Source: Schaalia turicensis ACS-279-V-Col4
GTDB taxonomy: Bacteria > Actinomycetota > Actinomycetes > Actinomycetales > Actinomycetaceae
Direction of reading: 5' to 3'
DNA length: 64,000 nucleotides
NCBI RefSeq assembly: GCF_000296505.1
Contig: NZ_JH815208.1
Coordinates: 683,163-747,162, forward strand
A program made the translations under genes and the position numbers. Shown in pieces: positions 48,697 to 56,837 of this stretch (position 1 is the stretch's first letter; each line of letters begins with the position of its first letter). The notes under the pieces were generated by a model, which saw only the letters and a program-made list of their open reading frames with translations, searched no databases and had not been told where the DNA came from.

Positions 48697-50754
48697 TCAG
48701 AAGGAGCCGGAGCTACCGCCACCGAATCCGCCACCGCTTCCGCCGAAGCCTCCGCCAGAGAATCCGCCACCGGAGCTTCCTCCTTGCCCGAGGCTACGAC
48801 CGACATCCATCAGGACAGACCACAGCAGGGCATTGCCAAGGCCGGTGTTATCGGTGAAGATTCCACCGCTTCTATTCGTGTGGTGTTTGAACTGATCAGC
48901 CTGCCTGTATGAGGGATCGTTTATCGGGGTTGACAGCACGGTAAGGGCCGCGCTACGCGCGCTCTTCGCCAGGGTCGTTGCCTGATCGGGGTCAGTTTGG
49001 ACAAGTGCAACAGCCTGATCGAGTTCAGCCTTAGCCTCAGCGAGTTTGGAACGGACGTCCAACGGGATGACGCCCCGGCGTCCCTGAATGTAAGAGTCAG
49101 CTCGCGCGTACTGGGCTTGAGCGTCGGACACGGCGTTCCGTGCTGCCTGGACCTTGCGTTCTCTTGCGTCAGCCTGAGAACGAAGTGGTTCAAGCGCGGC
49201 GTCCAGCTGAGATTCGGCCAAACGTAGGTTTTCCAGCGCAGCCAGCGGGTCACCACTTCCTGTGCGTGCGCTTTGAGCCTCGGCTACAGCCTTCTGTGCT
49301 TCGGCAACAAGCGGTGCGAACGCTGCTGAGTCTGCCTTCAGGGTCGTCACGTCGGAAAGATCCGAGGTGATCGAAGCAATTGCCTTCGTCAGAACCTCGT
49401 TCGCGGCAGCGAGATCGTGCTTGGCGCTCATGATTGCCTCGGTCTGGTGTCCCGCCATCGCGAGTGCTCGGCGAGCAATATCGAGTTGCACCAGTGCTGC
49501 TGACGGATCAGAGGTTGCGAGGGAGGTTGCTTGGTTCGCAGCGACCGACGCTGAATCAAGGAGAGCGCGTGCCTGCTGAGGATTGTCCGTCAACGAGGCA
49601 ACGGTCGTGGACGAGTACAGCGTCTGAAGGGCGGTGAGTTCAGCTTCCACGCTGGGCAACGCTGCGATTGCCTCAGAAATGCGCGTCTTCACGTCCGTGG
49701 CCTGCGTGGGAACGCTTGCCTCTTCATCGCGAAGCTGGCTGAATGCCTTCTGTTGCTCAACCAAAGCTGGCATGACCTGGTTCAACTCATGTTGCAGCGT
49801 AAGCGCAGCCTCGGTACGCGAACGAGAGTCGGGGGCCTCGTTCATCGTTTGCTGGGCAGTAAATGCCTTCGCGATGCCCGCTTGAGCGGCAGAAAGTGCC
49901 TTCGCATATGCGTCGGTCTTCGTTTCACCGAACTGAGCGCGCGCGAAATCAAGCTCATCGGCGGCCGAACGTACCAGTTCGTCTGCCTGAAGGAGCAGAG
50001 TCGAAGATTGGTTGGTCAGGGCCAGTACCTGATCCTCGGTCAATGACGGAAGCTGATCGCCGGGTGCCCAAGGGCGGTCAGCGGTTGCCTTCGGAGCGGG
50101 GGTTGAAGTGCCCTTCGCCTTGTTGCGCTTCACGAAGAACACAATCAGTCCACCGATAACGACAAGGATGACAACGGTGCGGATCCACCTGAATCCCGAC
50201 TTCTCGGAGGAAGGAGCGTCGGTCGACGAAGAGTGTGAAGAAGAGGACGAGGTTTGACCTGTCACGGTTGATGTCAACGTTGAAATAAAGGTTGTTGCTG
50301 CATCCGTCGTCGTATCAGCGTCCAGAGGATTCGATGCGGCAAGAACTTTCTTTGCTGCCGACGTTGCGCGCGTGATATCCGAATCGGTGACAAGTTGCTG
50401 ATCAGCGTTGCCACACGTTGCGAACATGCGCTCTTCATAGGCAATCACGTAGATGATCGACTGATGTGACAATCCGGAGTTCAAACCCGAAGTCTTGCAC
50501 CATTCAATTGGCTCAGCACCCGAAAAATCGGGAACCGTCACGAAATAAACCTGCAAACCGGCAGACCCGGCCTCGTCCGCGGAAGAGGATATTTCCGAAA
50601 CGTGAGAGTCACTGAGCCAACCCGAGGGGTCGGTCACCGACGTTGAAATAGTGACAGGGGATGTGGCAAGTGCTGGCGCGCCAAGGTCTGCAATCAGGGC
50701 GATACCGACAACGGCACTGGCGCACGCACGCGAAACAGCGGAACGGAACGACAT
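48697..50754 (-). CDS. TPM-domain membrane protein with coiled coil and glycine-rich tail
   Basis: A 685-residue protein. A signal peptide (1-31, ending ALA) precedes a TPM domain at about 35-165 (DPSGWLSDSHVSEISSSADEA). A serine-rich spacer leads to a membrane helix near 195-215. Residues 240-620 are predicted coiled coil, and the last ~35 residues are Gly/Ser/Phe repeats. TPM domains are linked to membrane-protein quality control and photosystem II repair in plants. With PspA next door, an envelope-stress role is likely. The ATG follows AGGAG. Confidence 0.85.
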   Translation of the reverse strand: MSFRSAVSRACASAVVGIALIADLGAPALATSPVTISTSVTDPSGWLSDSHVSEISSSADEAGSAGLQVYFVTVPDFSGAEPIEWCKTSGLNSGLSHQSIIYVIAYEERMFATCGNADQQLVTDSDITRATSAAKKVLAASNPLDADTTTDAATTFISTLTSTVTGQTSSSSSHSSSTDAPSSEKSGFRWIRTVVILVVIGGLIVFFVKRNKAKGTSTPAPKATADRPWAPGDQLPSLTEDQVLALTNQSSTLLLQADELVRSAADELDFARAQFGETKTDAYAKALSAAQAGIAKAFTAQQTMNEAPDSRSRTEAALTLQHELNQVMPALVEQQKAFSQLRDEEASVPTQATDVKTRISEAIAALPSVEAELTALQTLYSSTTVASLTDNPQQARALLDSASVAANQATSLATSDPSAALVQLDIARRALAMAGHQTEAIMSAKHDLAAANEVLTKAIASITSDLSDVTTLKADSAAFAPLVAEAQKAVAEAQSARTGSGDPLAALENLRLAESQLDAALEPLRSQADARERKVQAARNAVSDAQAQYARADSYIQGRRGVIPLDVRSKLAEAKAELDQAVALVQTDPDQATTLAKSARSAALTVLSTPINDPSYRQADQFKHHTNRSGGIFTDNTGLGNALLWSVLMDVGRSLGQGGSSGGGFSGGGFGGSGGGFGGGSSGSF

Positions 50755-50918
50755 GGGGATCTCCTGACCTTTGAGCCGACCTGCAAGCGTTCAATAACTC
50801 GATGTTACCCGCCCCGTATTCATTTGGCGTTGAAAGCATGTAGCGCATTAAGGTGGCGGGCGCATTAGAATGACAGGACGAACGAAAACGAATGATTCCT
50901 AAAGGAAAGGGGAGCAAC

Positions 50919-51296
50919 ATGCCTACTGGCAAGGTGAAGTTCTTCGATGCTGATCGTGGCTTCGGCTTCATCGGCGGTGACGACGGTATGGAAGTATTCC
51001 TGCACGTTTCGGCGCTCCCCGAAGGAATTGAAACGGTGAAGCCGGGGACGCGCGTCGAGTACGGTGTCGCTGACGGACGCAAGGGTCCACAGGCACTGAC
51101 TGTTCGCATCCTGACCCCAAAGAAGTCGCTTGCGGCGGCGCGTCACCGCAAGCCTGAAGCCATGGTCCCCGTGATTGAGGACCTCATCAAACTGCTCGAT
51201 GCTTCCTCGACCAGCTTGCGTCGCGGAAAGTACCCCGAGAACGCGCCTCAGATCGCGAAGGTTCTTAAAGCAGTAGCCGAGGATTTCGATGCCTGA
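50919..51296 (+). CDS. Cold-shock domain protein with C-terminal extension
   Basis: A 125-residue protein. The cold-shock domain occupies 1-65, with GKVKFFDADRGFGFIGGDDG (RNP1) and VFLHVSAL (RNP2), which bind single-stranded nucleic acid. The following ~60 residues are basic and then helical, an extension shared with mycobacterial CspB-like proteins. ATG 50919 has a strong AAAGGGGAG. The stop lies 8 nt inside the DUF3027 gene. Confidence 0.92.
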   Translation: MPTGKVKFFDADRGFGFIGGDDGMEVFLHVSALPEGIETVKPGTRVEYGVADGRKGPQALTVRILTPKKSLAAARHRKPEAMVPVIEDLIKLLDASSTSLRRGKYPENAPQIAKVLKAVAEDFDA

Positions 51297-52149
51297 CACA
51301 CACGCTGGCGATACTGCGCCTGCACCCCAGACGCCCGCCAATGACACAACGGTGAAAACTTCGTCGCGCTCGCCTTCAACGCATAAGGGAGCGGTGCGCA
51401 CCCCGAAGAAGGACGCGGTTCTTGCCCAAGCAGTCGACGTTGCTCGTGAATCCGCGAAGGCTGTTGCCCACCCGCGTCCCATCGGTGAACACCTTGGGTT
51501 CGTCATGGACTCAGAGCGCATCGGAACCCACTATTTCGCTTCCGCCGACGACGGCTATGTCGGTTGGGCGTGGGCAGTGACGGTTGCGCGCGTTCCGCGT
51601 TCGCGTCACGCGACCGTGTGTGAGGTCGACATGCTTCCTCGCGATGGTGCGTTGCTTGCTCCGCAGTGGATCCCGTGGGAAGACCGCCTGCGTCCAGGCG
51701 ATTTGTCGCGCGACGATATCCTCCCCTACCAGGCAGAAGATGCCCGCCTTGAGCAGTCATTCCAAGATGTCGGCGAGGACATTGACTACCCGGAGCTGAA
51801 GGAAATCGGCTTGGGTCGCAAGCGCGTCCTGTCCGAAGAAGGCCGTAGTGCTGCCGTTGATCGCTGGTACAAGTCTGAGCAGGGACCGAAGTCGTCTCGC
51901 CCGCCACGTAACTCGTGCTCAACCTGTGGTTTCTTGGTGAAACTGTCGGGTTCGATGCGCACGGTGTTCGGTGTATGCGCCAACGAATGGGCTCCCGATG
52001 ATGGTCGCGTGGTCAGCCTCGATCACACCTGCGGCGCACACTCGGAAACTGATGTTGCCAAGCAGGGAACCCAGTGGTCGGTTCGCCCGTCGCGTATTGA
52101 CGACGGTGCACTGGACACCGAGAAAATGCCTGTGAATGTGACCCCGTAG
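51289..52149 (+). CDS. DUF3027 family protein
   Basis: A 286-residue protein conserved in actinobacteria, of unknown function. After a low-complexity N-terminus, residues 60-175 hold the family core, with GYVGWAWAVTVARVPRSRHATV and LLAPQWIPWEDRL. Near 205-255 a CSTC pair and two later cysteines suggest a small zinc ribbon. It overlaps the cold-shock gene by 8 nt, so it may work with that RNA chaperone. Confidence 0.8.
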   Translation: MPDTHAGDTAPAPQTPANDTTVKTSSRSPSTHKGAVRTPKKDAVLAQAVDVARESAKAVAHPRPIGEHLGFVMDSERIGTHYFASADDGYVGWAWAVTVARVPRSRHATVCEVDMLPRDGALLAPQWIPWEDRLRPGDLSRDDILPYQAEDARLEQSFQDVGEDIDYPELKEIGLGRKRVLSEEGRSAAVDRWYKSEQGPKSSRPPRNSCSTCGFLVKLSGSMRTVFGVCANEWAPDDGRVVSLDHTCGAHSETDVAKQGTQWSVRPSRIDDGALDTEKMPVNVTP

Positions 52150-52225
52150 GCACGGTGTCCACATTGTGTTGTGGCGCCCGACACGATTCTTGCCTGTGAG
52201 TTTCGCACGTTGGCACGATGAGTTC

Positions 52226-53674
52226 GTGAGCACACAACAGACTGCCGCTTCATCCCAATCAGCGGCCAAAGGTTCAATTGATTCGTTCTTCAAGATCAGC
52301 GAACGCGGATCTTCGATCGGCCAGGAAATTCGTGGCGGTGTCGTCACGTTCTTCGCCATGGCCTACATTCTTGTCGTGAATCCAGCCATCCTCGGGGCAG
52401 CACTGCCGGAGGATGGCTCTATTACTGCTCAGGGTATTGCGGCAGGTACCGCGCTTGTTGCAGGCGTTATGACCATCCTCATGGGTGTTGTCGCCAACTA
52501 TCCGCTGGCACTTGCTGCCGGTCTGGGCCTCAATGCTGTCGTTGCTTTCACCATGGTTATAGGCATGGGCCTGAGCTATGCAGAGGCCATGGGTCTTGTC
52601 GCATGGGAAGGCATCATCATCCTGATCCTGGTTCTCACCGGCTTCCGTGAGGCAGTGTTCAAGGCTGTTCCTCATCAGCTGAAGACCGCTCTGACCGTTG
52701 GTCTAGGCCTCTTCATCACTCTTATCGGTCTGGTTGACGCCGGTATCGTCCGCGCAGGCGCCACCCCGGTTCAGCTGGGCATCAACGGCTCCCTGCAGGG
52801 CTGGCCGACCCTGGTCTTCGTCTTCGGCCTGTTTCTGACCTTCGTCCTCTACATCCGTAAGGTCAAGGGTGCCGTCTTCATCTCGATCGTCTCTTCGACG
52901 ATTCTGGCCGTCATCGTCGAAGCCGTTCTTCACCTTGGTATGAAATCGGATGAGAACGCTACCGGTTGGGGCCAGACCATTCCGGCTCTCGACGGTTCAC
53001 CTGTTGCCGTCCCCGTGTTCAACACGCTCGGCAAGGTCGACATGTTCGGCGCATTCGGTAAGGTAGGCATTGTTTCCGTCGCCTTGCTGATCTTCTCGCT
53101 CATGCTGGCTGACTTCTTCGACACGATGGGTACCATGGTCGCCGTCGGCGCCCAAGGCAATCTGCTCGACGAACAGGGCAACCCACCGAAGACTCGCGAA
53201 ATCCTGGTGATCGACTCCCTCGCCGCCGCCGTCGGTGGTTTCGGTGGCGTTTCCTCGAACACCTCCTACGTTGAGTCCGCAGCGGGTGTCGCTGAAGGCG
53301 CACGCACAGGTCTTGCGTCTGTCGTCACCGGTATCCTCTTCCTCCTCTCGACCTTCCTTGCACCGCTCATGGAGCTCGTCCCCACCGAAGCCGCTTCGAC
53401 CGCTCTGGTCTTCGTTGGTTTCCTGATGATGACCCAGGTTACCGAGATCGATTGGCAGGCCCCGGAAATCGCTCTTCCGTCGTTCATGACCATCGCCTTC
53501 ATGCCCTTCGGCTACTCCGTCTCTGTCGGTATCGGCGTTGGCTTCATTACTCACACCGTCATCCAGGTTGTTCTTGGCCGTGCGAAGAAGGTCCACCCGC
53601 TCATGTGGCTGGCTTCGATCCTCTTCGTCGTCTACTTCCTGCTTGGGCCGATCCAGGCTCTGCTGGGAGTCTGA
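52226..53674 (+). CDS. NCS2 family purine permease (AzgA-like)
   Basis: A 482-residue permease with about 12-14 hydrophobic segments. RGGVVTFFAMAYILVVNPAIL near residue 37 and FFDTMGTMVAVGAQGNLLDEQG near 298 are characteristic of the hypoxanthine/guanine/adenine branch. GTG 52226 begins a short hydrophilic N-terminus. It probably imports purine bases with protons and complements the nucleoside phosphorylase at 62.6 kb. Substrate cannot be fixed from sequence. Confidence 0.88.
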   Translation: MSTQQTAASSQSAAKGSIDSFFKISERGSSIGQEIRGGVVTFFAMAYILVVNPAILGAALPEDGSITAQGIAAGTALVAGVMTILMGVVANYPLALAAGLGLNAVVAFTMVIGMGLSYAEAMGLVAWEGIIILILVLTGFREAVFKAVPHQLKTALTVGLGLFITLIGLVDAGIVRAGATPVQLGINGSLQGWPTLVFVFGLFLTFVLYIRKVKGAVFISIVSSTILAVIVEAVLHLGMKSDENATGWGQTIPALDGSPVAVPVFNTLGKVDMFGAFGKVGIVSVALLIFSLMLADFFDTMGTMVAVGAQGNLLDEQGNPPKTREILVIDSLAAAVGGFGGVSSNTSYVESAAGVAEGARTGLASVVTGILFLLSTFLAPLMELVPTEAASTALVFVGFLMMTQVTEIDWQAPEIALPSFMTIAFMPFGYSVSVGIGVGFITHTVIQVVLGRAKKVHPLMWLASILFVVYFLLGPIQALLGV

Positions 53675-53765
53675 TCTCCTCGCAACAGATCGTGTGATGC
53701 GCAGAGGTGTGATGCTCTGCTTGACTGATCACCAATCGTCCGAATGGAAAGACCCCACGGTGCAT

Positions 53766-53825
53766 TGAACTGCTCCCCATTAGTCGGTGTCTGATTTCTC
53801 AGTCCAACTAAAGGGGAGCAGTTCA
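53766..53825. mobile_element. 60-bp inverted-repeat element, probably fused insertion-sequence ends
   Basis: Two 22-bp inverted repeats (53766-53787 and 53804-53825), identical at 20 of 22 positions, flank 16 bp. Each begins TGAACTGCTCCCC and continues TTAGTTGG or TTAGTCGG, which resembles the ends of IS3-family (IS150-group) elements. No transposase lies between. No target duplication is obvious. It could instead work as a hairpin terminator for the permease gene. Confidence 0.55.
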
Positions 53826-53869
53826 TTCCTCGAGGTCGCGAGGGCGTTCGTCGGTGCGTGATAAGCCAG

Positions 53870-53905
53870 CGGGGCCGTCGATGCAGTGATGCTCCAACGG
53901 CCCCG
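53870..53905 (-). terminator. Terminator of the DUF4190/DUF4352-like gene
   Basis: A 9-bp stem, 53870-53878 with 53897-53905, located 23 bp past the stop of the minus-strand gene. Confidence 0.65.
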
Positions 53906-53927
53906 ATGTACAGTGGAATCGACTCGA

Positions 53928-54716
53928 CTACTTGACGGCGAAGAACTTCTTATCCGCAAGCAGTTCCGCCTGGACAGCGAGAGTGCCTTGCTCGATCCCA
54001 TCGGTCGGGACCTCGATGACGATGTTTCCGGTCGTCGATGCGCCATTGAAAAGGGGAGACAATTGGTCGAACTCCTCCGGCGCGACAGTCAGCTTCTGAG
54101 AAGACGCCAGGTTGTACGTCTTGCCGTCCTTGCTGACGAAGTCGACCGTCGCCCAGGGCATCTGACCCTGGGAGTCATTGCCGAGGTAGGTGGCCGTTAT
54201 GTTGATAAGAACATAGGAGAAGCCATCCGTGGCCGGCTCGTTGAAATCGCTTGCGGCGGCAACCTTCTCATCCGCATTGAGGTCGACGGAGTTGACGGTG
54301 ACCTTCCAGTCCTTCGTCGTGATCTCCGAGCCGATGGGGAGAGGATTCTCCCTGGAGGAGCCGGCATCGCCCTCATTCGTAGCGGGGGCGTTCGATTCGG
54401 CGGGAGTGCTTTGAGGCGACGAGGCTGCGGGGGTCGAGGTCGTGGTCTCAGTGGTCAGCGCCTGATCTACGGCGTGGTCGATGACGGCGATGAAAGCAAT
54501 GGCTGCGACGATGGTTCCAACGATGGAAATGATGATCGCTGCGAGGCCTTGACCATGGGCCTTGTCCTTCTGAAGCACGGCGACGAGTCCGAGGACGAAG
54601 GAGGCGGGCAGGAGGATCCACCCGAGGATTATGATGCCGGGTACACACGAGAGAATTGTTCCGGCGATGGCGAGGATGAGCGCGACGAGTCCGAGCGTAT
54701 TGCGCGGCTTCTTCAC
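53928..54716 (-). CDS. DUF4190/DUF4352-like membrane protein; N-terminus possibly frameshifted
   Basis: From GTG 54716 the product has 262 residues: two membrane helices (about 7-47 and 58-80), a Thr/Ser/Pro linker, then an exported beta-rich domain from ~120 (GSEITTKDWKVTVNSV) like DUF4352. GTG 54716 has no Shine-Dalgarno. A better start, GTG 54798 with GAAAGG six bases upstream, encodes STPFEGGAATPQEVPS and would lead into the proline run PPPVNPQIP, but it is out of frame by one base across a poly-G/C tract. Removing one base gives a 289-residue protein. Function is unknown. Confidence 0.7.
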   Translation of the reverse strand: MKKPRNTLGLVALILAIAGTILSCVPGIIILGWILLPASFVLGLVAVLQKDKAHGQGLAAIIISIVGTIVAAIAFIAVIDHAVDQALTTETTTSTPAASSPQSTPAESNAPATNEGDAGSSRENPLPIGSEITTKDWKVTVNSVDLNADEKVAAASDFNEPATDGFSYVLINITATYLGNDSQGQMPWATVDFVSKDGKTYNLASSQKLTVAPEEFDQLSPLFNGASTTGNIVIEVPTDGIEQGTLAVQAELLADKKFFAVK

Positions 54717-54734
54717 AGGGATCTGGGGATTAAC

Positions 54735-54749
54735 GGGGGGAGGGGGGGG
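54735..54749. repeat. Poly-G/C tract (G6-A-G8) in the 5' region of the DUF4190-like gene
   Basis: Six G, one A, then eight G on the + strand. On the coding strand this is a C-tract of proline codons. The length of the run decides whether the upstream GTG start reads into the body of the gene. Confidence 0.6.
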
Positions 54750-54951
54750 AGGGAACTTCCTGAGGAGTTGCAGCTCCCCCTTCGAACGGGGTGCTCACTT
54801 CGGGCCTTTCGCATAGGTGGTGATGGAATGTCGACGCTGAAGACGAGCGAGTGAAGTGACTGCGCAGGAGGTCGGCGTGACGTTTCTCATCTTAACAAGT
54901 ACCGGCTTCATCTGAGGCTGACGTTGGCGCGATTAGTGGAGTCCCGCATAG

Positions 54952-55362
54952 TGGTGTCCCGTCTTCGCCTTTCTCAAGCGCGGGGATTTCGTCAGAGAGG
55001 CGGCGGTCGCGACTGCAGGAGCCGCGCATCGGTGGTACGTGAAGAATGCTCTACCGCGTGGAACATACGACCGAAGTGATGAACTGGCGGCGCTGGAACT
55101 CGACGCGGGGGTGCCCTTCTTCTTCGCCCGTCTTTCCGATCAAAATCGCGGTAGGTGGTCGAAGGCGCCGAGCGGGGTCTTCTGGGGCCTGCAGCTCGGG
55201 ACCACTGATGCGGACCTCGCCCGATGCGTGTATGAGGCCATCGCGTTCGAGGTCGCGTCATGGTGGGAGCTGATGGGTCTTGGGGCTTCAGCGCTTCGAG
55301 TCTTCGGGAGCAGTTCACATTGCCGTGGGGCTTTTCGTATGCTTGAAACAGCTATTTCTTAG
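54952..55362 (+). pseudogene. Fragment of an FGGY-type sugar kinase
   Basis: An open stretch after TAG 54949 with no clear start. It reads GVFWGLQLGTTDADLARCVYEAIAFEV and then LRVFGSSS, as in the C-terminal ATPase half of xylulokinase/gluconokinase-type FGGY enzymes. The N-terminal half is missing, and the end diverges from the usual GGGS motif. It is probably a decayed remnant, next to other accessory sequence. Confidence 0.55.
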
Positions 55363-55394
55363 GTCTCCGAAAAACTAGGGAGGCGCATCCGCGC

Positions 55395-56708
55395 GTGTCA
55401 CGTACTTTCCATTCGTTGCGTTACTTCAACTTCCGATTGTGGTTCTTCGGAAACATTATTGCCTCGACGGGCATGTGGATGCAGAGGGTTGCGCAAGACT
55501 GGCTGGTTCTGACCGTTCTGACGAAGAACTCTGGCACGCAAGTGGGTGTTGTCACCGCTTTGCAGTTCCTGCCGATTCTGTTGTTGTCACCGTGGGCTGG
55601 TTTGCTTGCTGATCGTCTGAATCGTCGCGCTCTGCTACAGGCGATGCAGTTGGCGAACGCGCTCCTGGGCTTGATCTTGGGCGTGCTGATTCTGACGAAT
55701 ACAGCCCAGCTTTGGCATGTGTATGTGTTGGCGTTGTTGGGTGGCGTTGCTGGCGCGATTGATTCACCTGCGCGCCAGGCATTTGTGTCTGAACTGGTTC
55801 CGGCTCAGTCTTTGTCGAACGCTGTCGGTTTGAACTCGACGGCCTTTAATGCTGCGCGTCTGCTTGGCCCGGCTGTTTCCGGTTTGTTGATTGATGCGAT
55901 CGGTACTGGCTGGGTGATGATCGTGACCGCTGTTGCGTTCTTTGCTCCAGTTTTGACGCTTGCGTTGATGCGTTCTGCAGATTTGGTTCCCCGCAAGGTT
56001 GTGAAGCGTTCGCCCGGCCAGATTCGCGAGGGCGTTTCCTATGTGAAGAATCGTCCCGACATTGTGCTGATCCTGGTGATTGTAGCGGTCGTGTCAGGTT
56101 TGGGCATGAACTTCCAGCTGACCAGTGCCCTGATGGCGACTGAGGTCTACGGCAAGGCTGCGGGCGAGTACGGCATTCTGGGTTCGTTTATGGCAGTGGG
56201 AGCTTTGACCGGTTCACTTCTTGCTGCGCGTCGCGCTCAGCCTCGACTGCGTCTGATCGTGTCGGGCGCGGCGATTTACGGTCTGCTTGAAATTGTGTTG
56301 GCTTTGGCTCCGACGTATGAGTCGTTCGCGGTTCTTGCAATCCCGACGGGCCTTGCAATGTTGACCATGGTGACGGCAGCGAATGCGACTATTCAGATCA
56401 CCACGGAAGAGAGTGTTCGCGGTCGCGTGATGGCTCTCTATTCGATGATTTTCATGGGCGCGACGCCGATCGGCTCGCCCTTCATCGGTTGGGTGGGCGA
56501 GCAGTTTGGTGCCCGTTGGTCGATTCTTGTCGGCGGTGGAGCTTCCCTAGCGATCGGAGTTATCGCGGGCGTGTGGGGTCTGATTCATTGGAATTACCGG
56601 GTCAAGTTCCGTGTTTCGGCGCACCCGATCGAGGTCGAGGGCCCCGCGGAGCGCGCATACCTAGCTACTCTGCTCGCTGAAGCTGAACGGAACGCGACCG
56701 GAAAGTAG
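55395..56708 (+). CDS. MFS transporter (EntS/MFS_3-like exporter)
   Basis: A 437-residue transporter with about 12 hydrophobic segments. The N-terminus YFNFRLWFFGNIIASTGMWMQRVAQDWLVL and the loop GLLADRLNRRALL near residue 74 match the MFS_3 group, which includes enterobactin exporter EntS. GTG 55395 lies after GGGAGG. The substrate is unknown. It is convergent with serC; the 129 bp between them show no strong hairpin. Confidence 0.88.
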   Translation: MSRTFHSLRYFNFRLWFFGNIIASTGMWMQRVAQDWLVLTVLTKNSGTQVGVVTALQFLPILLLSPWAGLLADRLNRRALLQAMQLANALLGLILGVLILTNTAQLWHVYVLALLGGVAGAIDSPARQAFVSELVPAQSLSNAVGLNSTAFNAARLLGPAVSGLLIDAIGTGWVMIVTAVAFFAPVLTLALMRSADLVPRKVVKRSPGQIREGVSYVKNRPDIVLILVIVAVVSGLGMNFQLTSALMATEVYGKAAGEYGILGSFMAVGALTGSLLAARRAQPRLRLIVSGAAIYGLLEIVLALAPTYESFAVLAIPTGLAMLTMVTAANATIQITTEESVRGRVMALYSMIFMGATPIGSPFIGWVGEQFGARWSILVGGGASLAIGVIAGVWGLIHWNYRVKFRVSAHPIEVEGPAERAYLATLLAEAERNATGK

Positions 56709-56837
56709 CGTGTCAAGTGCCTGCGCGCTGAGCGTCGTGCAGGTTGCGCCTAGTAGGACCTCGTTATGTTCCAGCTTGCGTCCACGTTCTCTGCGGTGGA
56801 TTATCGCGATCGACGAGGCCTGGGCTGACCTTTGGGG

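Noticed and set aside
53675..55394. CRISPR array or toxin-antitoxin pair in the accessory patch
   Set aside because: There are no regularly spaced repeats and no small paired genes; only the IR element, one membrane gene and a kinase fragment.
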